Positions 6,490 to 6,726 of a stretch of 6,726 nt of DNA are shown one piece after another; position 1 is the first letter of the stretch; each line of letters begins with the position of its first letter. The stretch spans positions 1-6,726 of the forward strand of contig JAGGSM010000043.1 of the NCBI GenBank assembly GCA_021159105.1, read 5' to 3'. Source of the stretch: Candidatus Bipolaricaulota bacterium. Lineage in GTDB: Bacteria > Bipolaricaulota > Bipolaricaulia > UBA7950 > UBA9294. The notes below the pieces were generated by a model, which saw nothing but the letters and a program-made list of their open reading frames with translations, was not told where the DNA came from and ran no database searches. The translations under genes and the position numbers were made by a program.

Positions 6490-6562
6490 TCTGTCAGGCT
6501 CAGAGCTGAACGGGCTGTTAGTTCGTATCTATCGAACCTGTAACATGTTTGTCGGTTCATAG
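6467..6562 (+). pseudogene. Possible decayed 5' remnant of a MazF-type toxin gene
   Basis: A 31-codon frame starts inside the last codons of the antitoxin, the usual place for a partner toxin start. It begins MITHRDVDLSGSELNG and reaches LLV. With short gaps this can be lined up to the MazF/EndoA opening (MI.KRGDV...DLS...GSE..G...VLV), after which the likeness ends at a TAG. It has no good ribosome site, and there is no room for a full toxin before the gene at about 6602. The resemblance covers only about 20 residues and needs several gaps, so chance is quite possible. Confidence 0.25.
6521..6558. repeat. Two overlapping, mutually exclusive short inverted repeats
   Basis: GTTCG (6521-6525) pairs with CGAAC (6533-6537) around a 7-nt loop, and GAACC (6534-6538) pairs with GGTTC (6554-6558). 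The two stems share bases, so only one can form. They lie between the antitoxin and the next gene. No T-tract follows, and the arms are short, so this may be incidental. Confidence 0.3.
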
Positions 6563-6601
6563 TAATTAGGGCTTGGATTCAAGGGGGAAAACGAGGCAAC
6601 A

Positions 6602-6726
6602 TTGGACGCAATGACTGAAGAGGAACTGCTGAACCAGCTTTATGGCGCGATCTCCAGCGGCGAGGCCCTCGCGTCGGTGATGCGCATGGCTGCAGAAGGA
6701 GCAAGATCTCTGTTCTCCGGTCATGC
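6602..6726 (+). CDS. 5' end of a probable GAF-domain signalling protein (truncated by window edge)
   Basis: An open frame runs off the right edge. It can start at TTG 6602, with GAGG (6593-6596) five bases upstream, or at ATG 6611, which has no well-spaced ribosome site. From the ATG the protein begins MTEEELLNQLYGAISSGE and continues with a helix containing MRMAAEGARSLFSGH. An amphipathic helix of the kind xxxAAEGARxLFxG is how many GAF domains begin, so a sensor kinase, cyclase or regulator with an N-terminal GAF domain is the best guess. With only about 40 residues visible this is inference. There is no signal peptide, so it is probably cytoplasmic. It follows the antitoxin on the same strand after about 110 bases. 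Confidence 0.5.
   Translation, partial: MDAMTEEELLNQLYGAISSGEALASVMRMAAEGARSLFSGH

Noticed and set aside
1..6726. CRISPR arrays, tRNA or rRNA genes, insertion sequences, phage genes
   Set aside because: I looked on both strands and saw no regular direct repeats with spacers, no tRNA-like arms, and no transposase, integrase or phage protein motifs.

Overview
The window is bacterial chromosomal DNA of moderate GC (low-to-mid 50s % by eye) with Shine-Dalgarno-type starts. c-di-GMP signalling genes (two intact GGDEF diguanylate cyclases) point to Bacteria. Nothing here fixes the phylum: there is no rRNA, tRNA or ribosomal protein, and no named species can be supported.

Layout, left to right. 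(1) On the minus strand, 650-21, is a small secreted protein of the DUF922 type, with a signal peptide and an HEQRHFD metal-site motif. (2) Positions 651-960 are a divergent intergenic region with one candidate extended -10 promoter for each direction and a short perfect inverted repeat. (3) Positions 961-4122 (+) encode a 1053-aa membrane sensor diguanylate cyclase: signal peptide, periplasmic solute-binding (SBP_bac_3) domain, one transmembrane helix, PAS, GAF, PAS, GAF, GGDEF. (4) Positions 4123-4418 are an intergenic region holding a near-perfect 17-nt inverted repeat, a second extended hairpin, a candidate promoter and a good ribosome binding site. (5) Positions 4419-6149 (+) encode a 576-aa soluble diguanylate cyclase: PAS, Cys/His-rich PAS, GAF, GGDEF. 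(6) Positions 6232-6489 (+) encode an 85-aa ribbon-helix-helix antitoxin resembling the MazE/EndoAI group. A 31-codon reading frame overlaps its 3' end and may be a decayed MazF start. (7) From about 6602 to the right edge runs the beginning of another gene whose N-terminus looks like the lead-in to a GAF domain.

How they fit together. The two cyclases share a C-terminal GAF-GGDEF cassette. They are probably paralogues that turn different inputs (a periplasmic small molecule versus cytoplasmic PAS signals) into c-di-GMP. Both keep the GGDEF active site and the RxxD inhibitory site, so both are predicted to be active and feedback-inhibited. Their GGDEF modules are about 91% identical while the adjoining GAF domains are only about half identical, which suggests recent homogenisation or module exchange. 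No EAL or HD-GYP phosphodiesterase and no c-di-GMP effector is visible. I see no strong evidence for a wholly new system; the leads most worth following are the structured region ahead of the second cyclase, the step in paralogue identity, the Cys/His PAS domain and the apparently toxin-less antitoxin.
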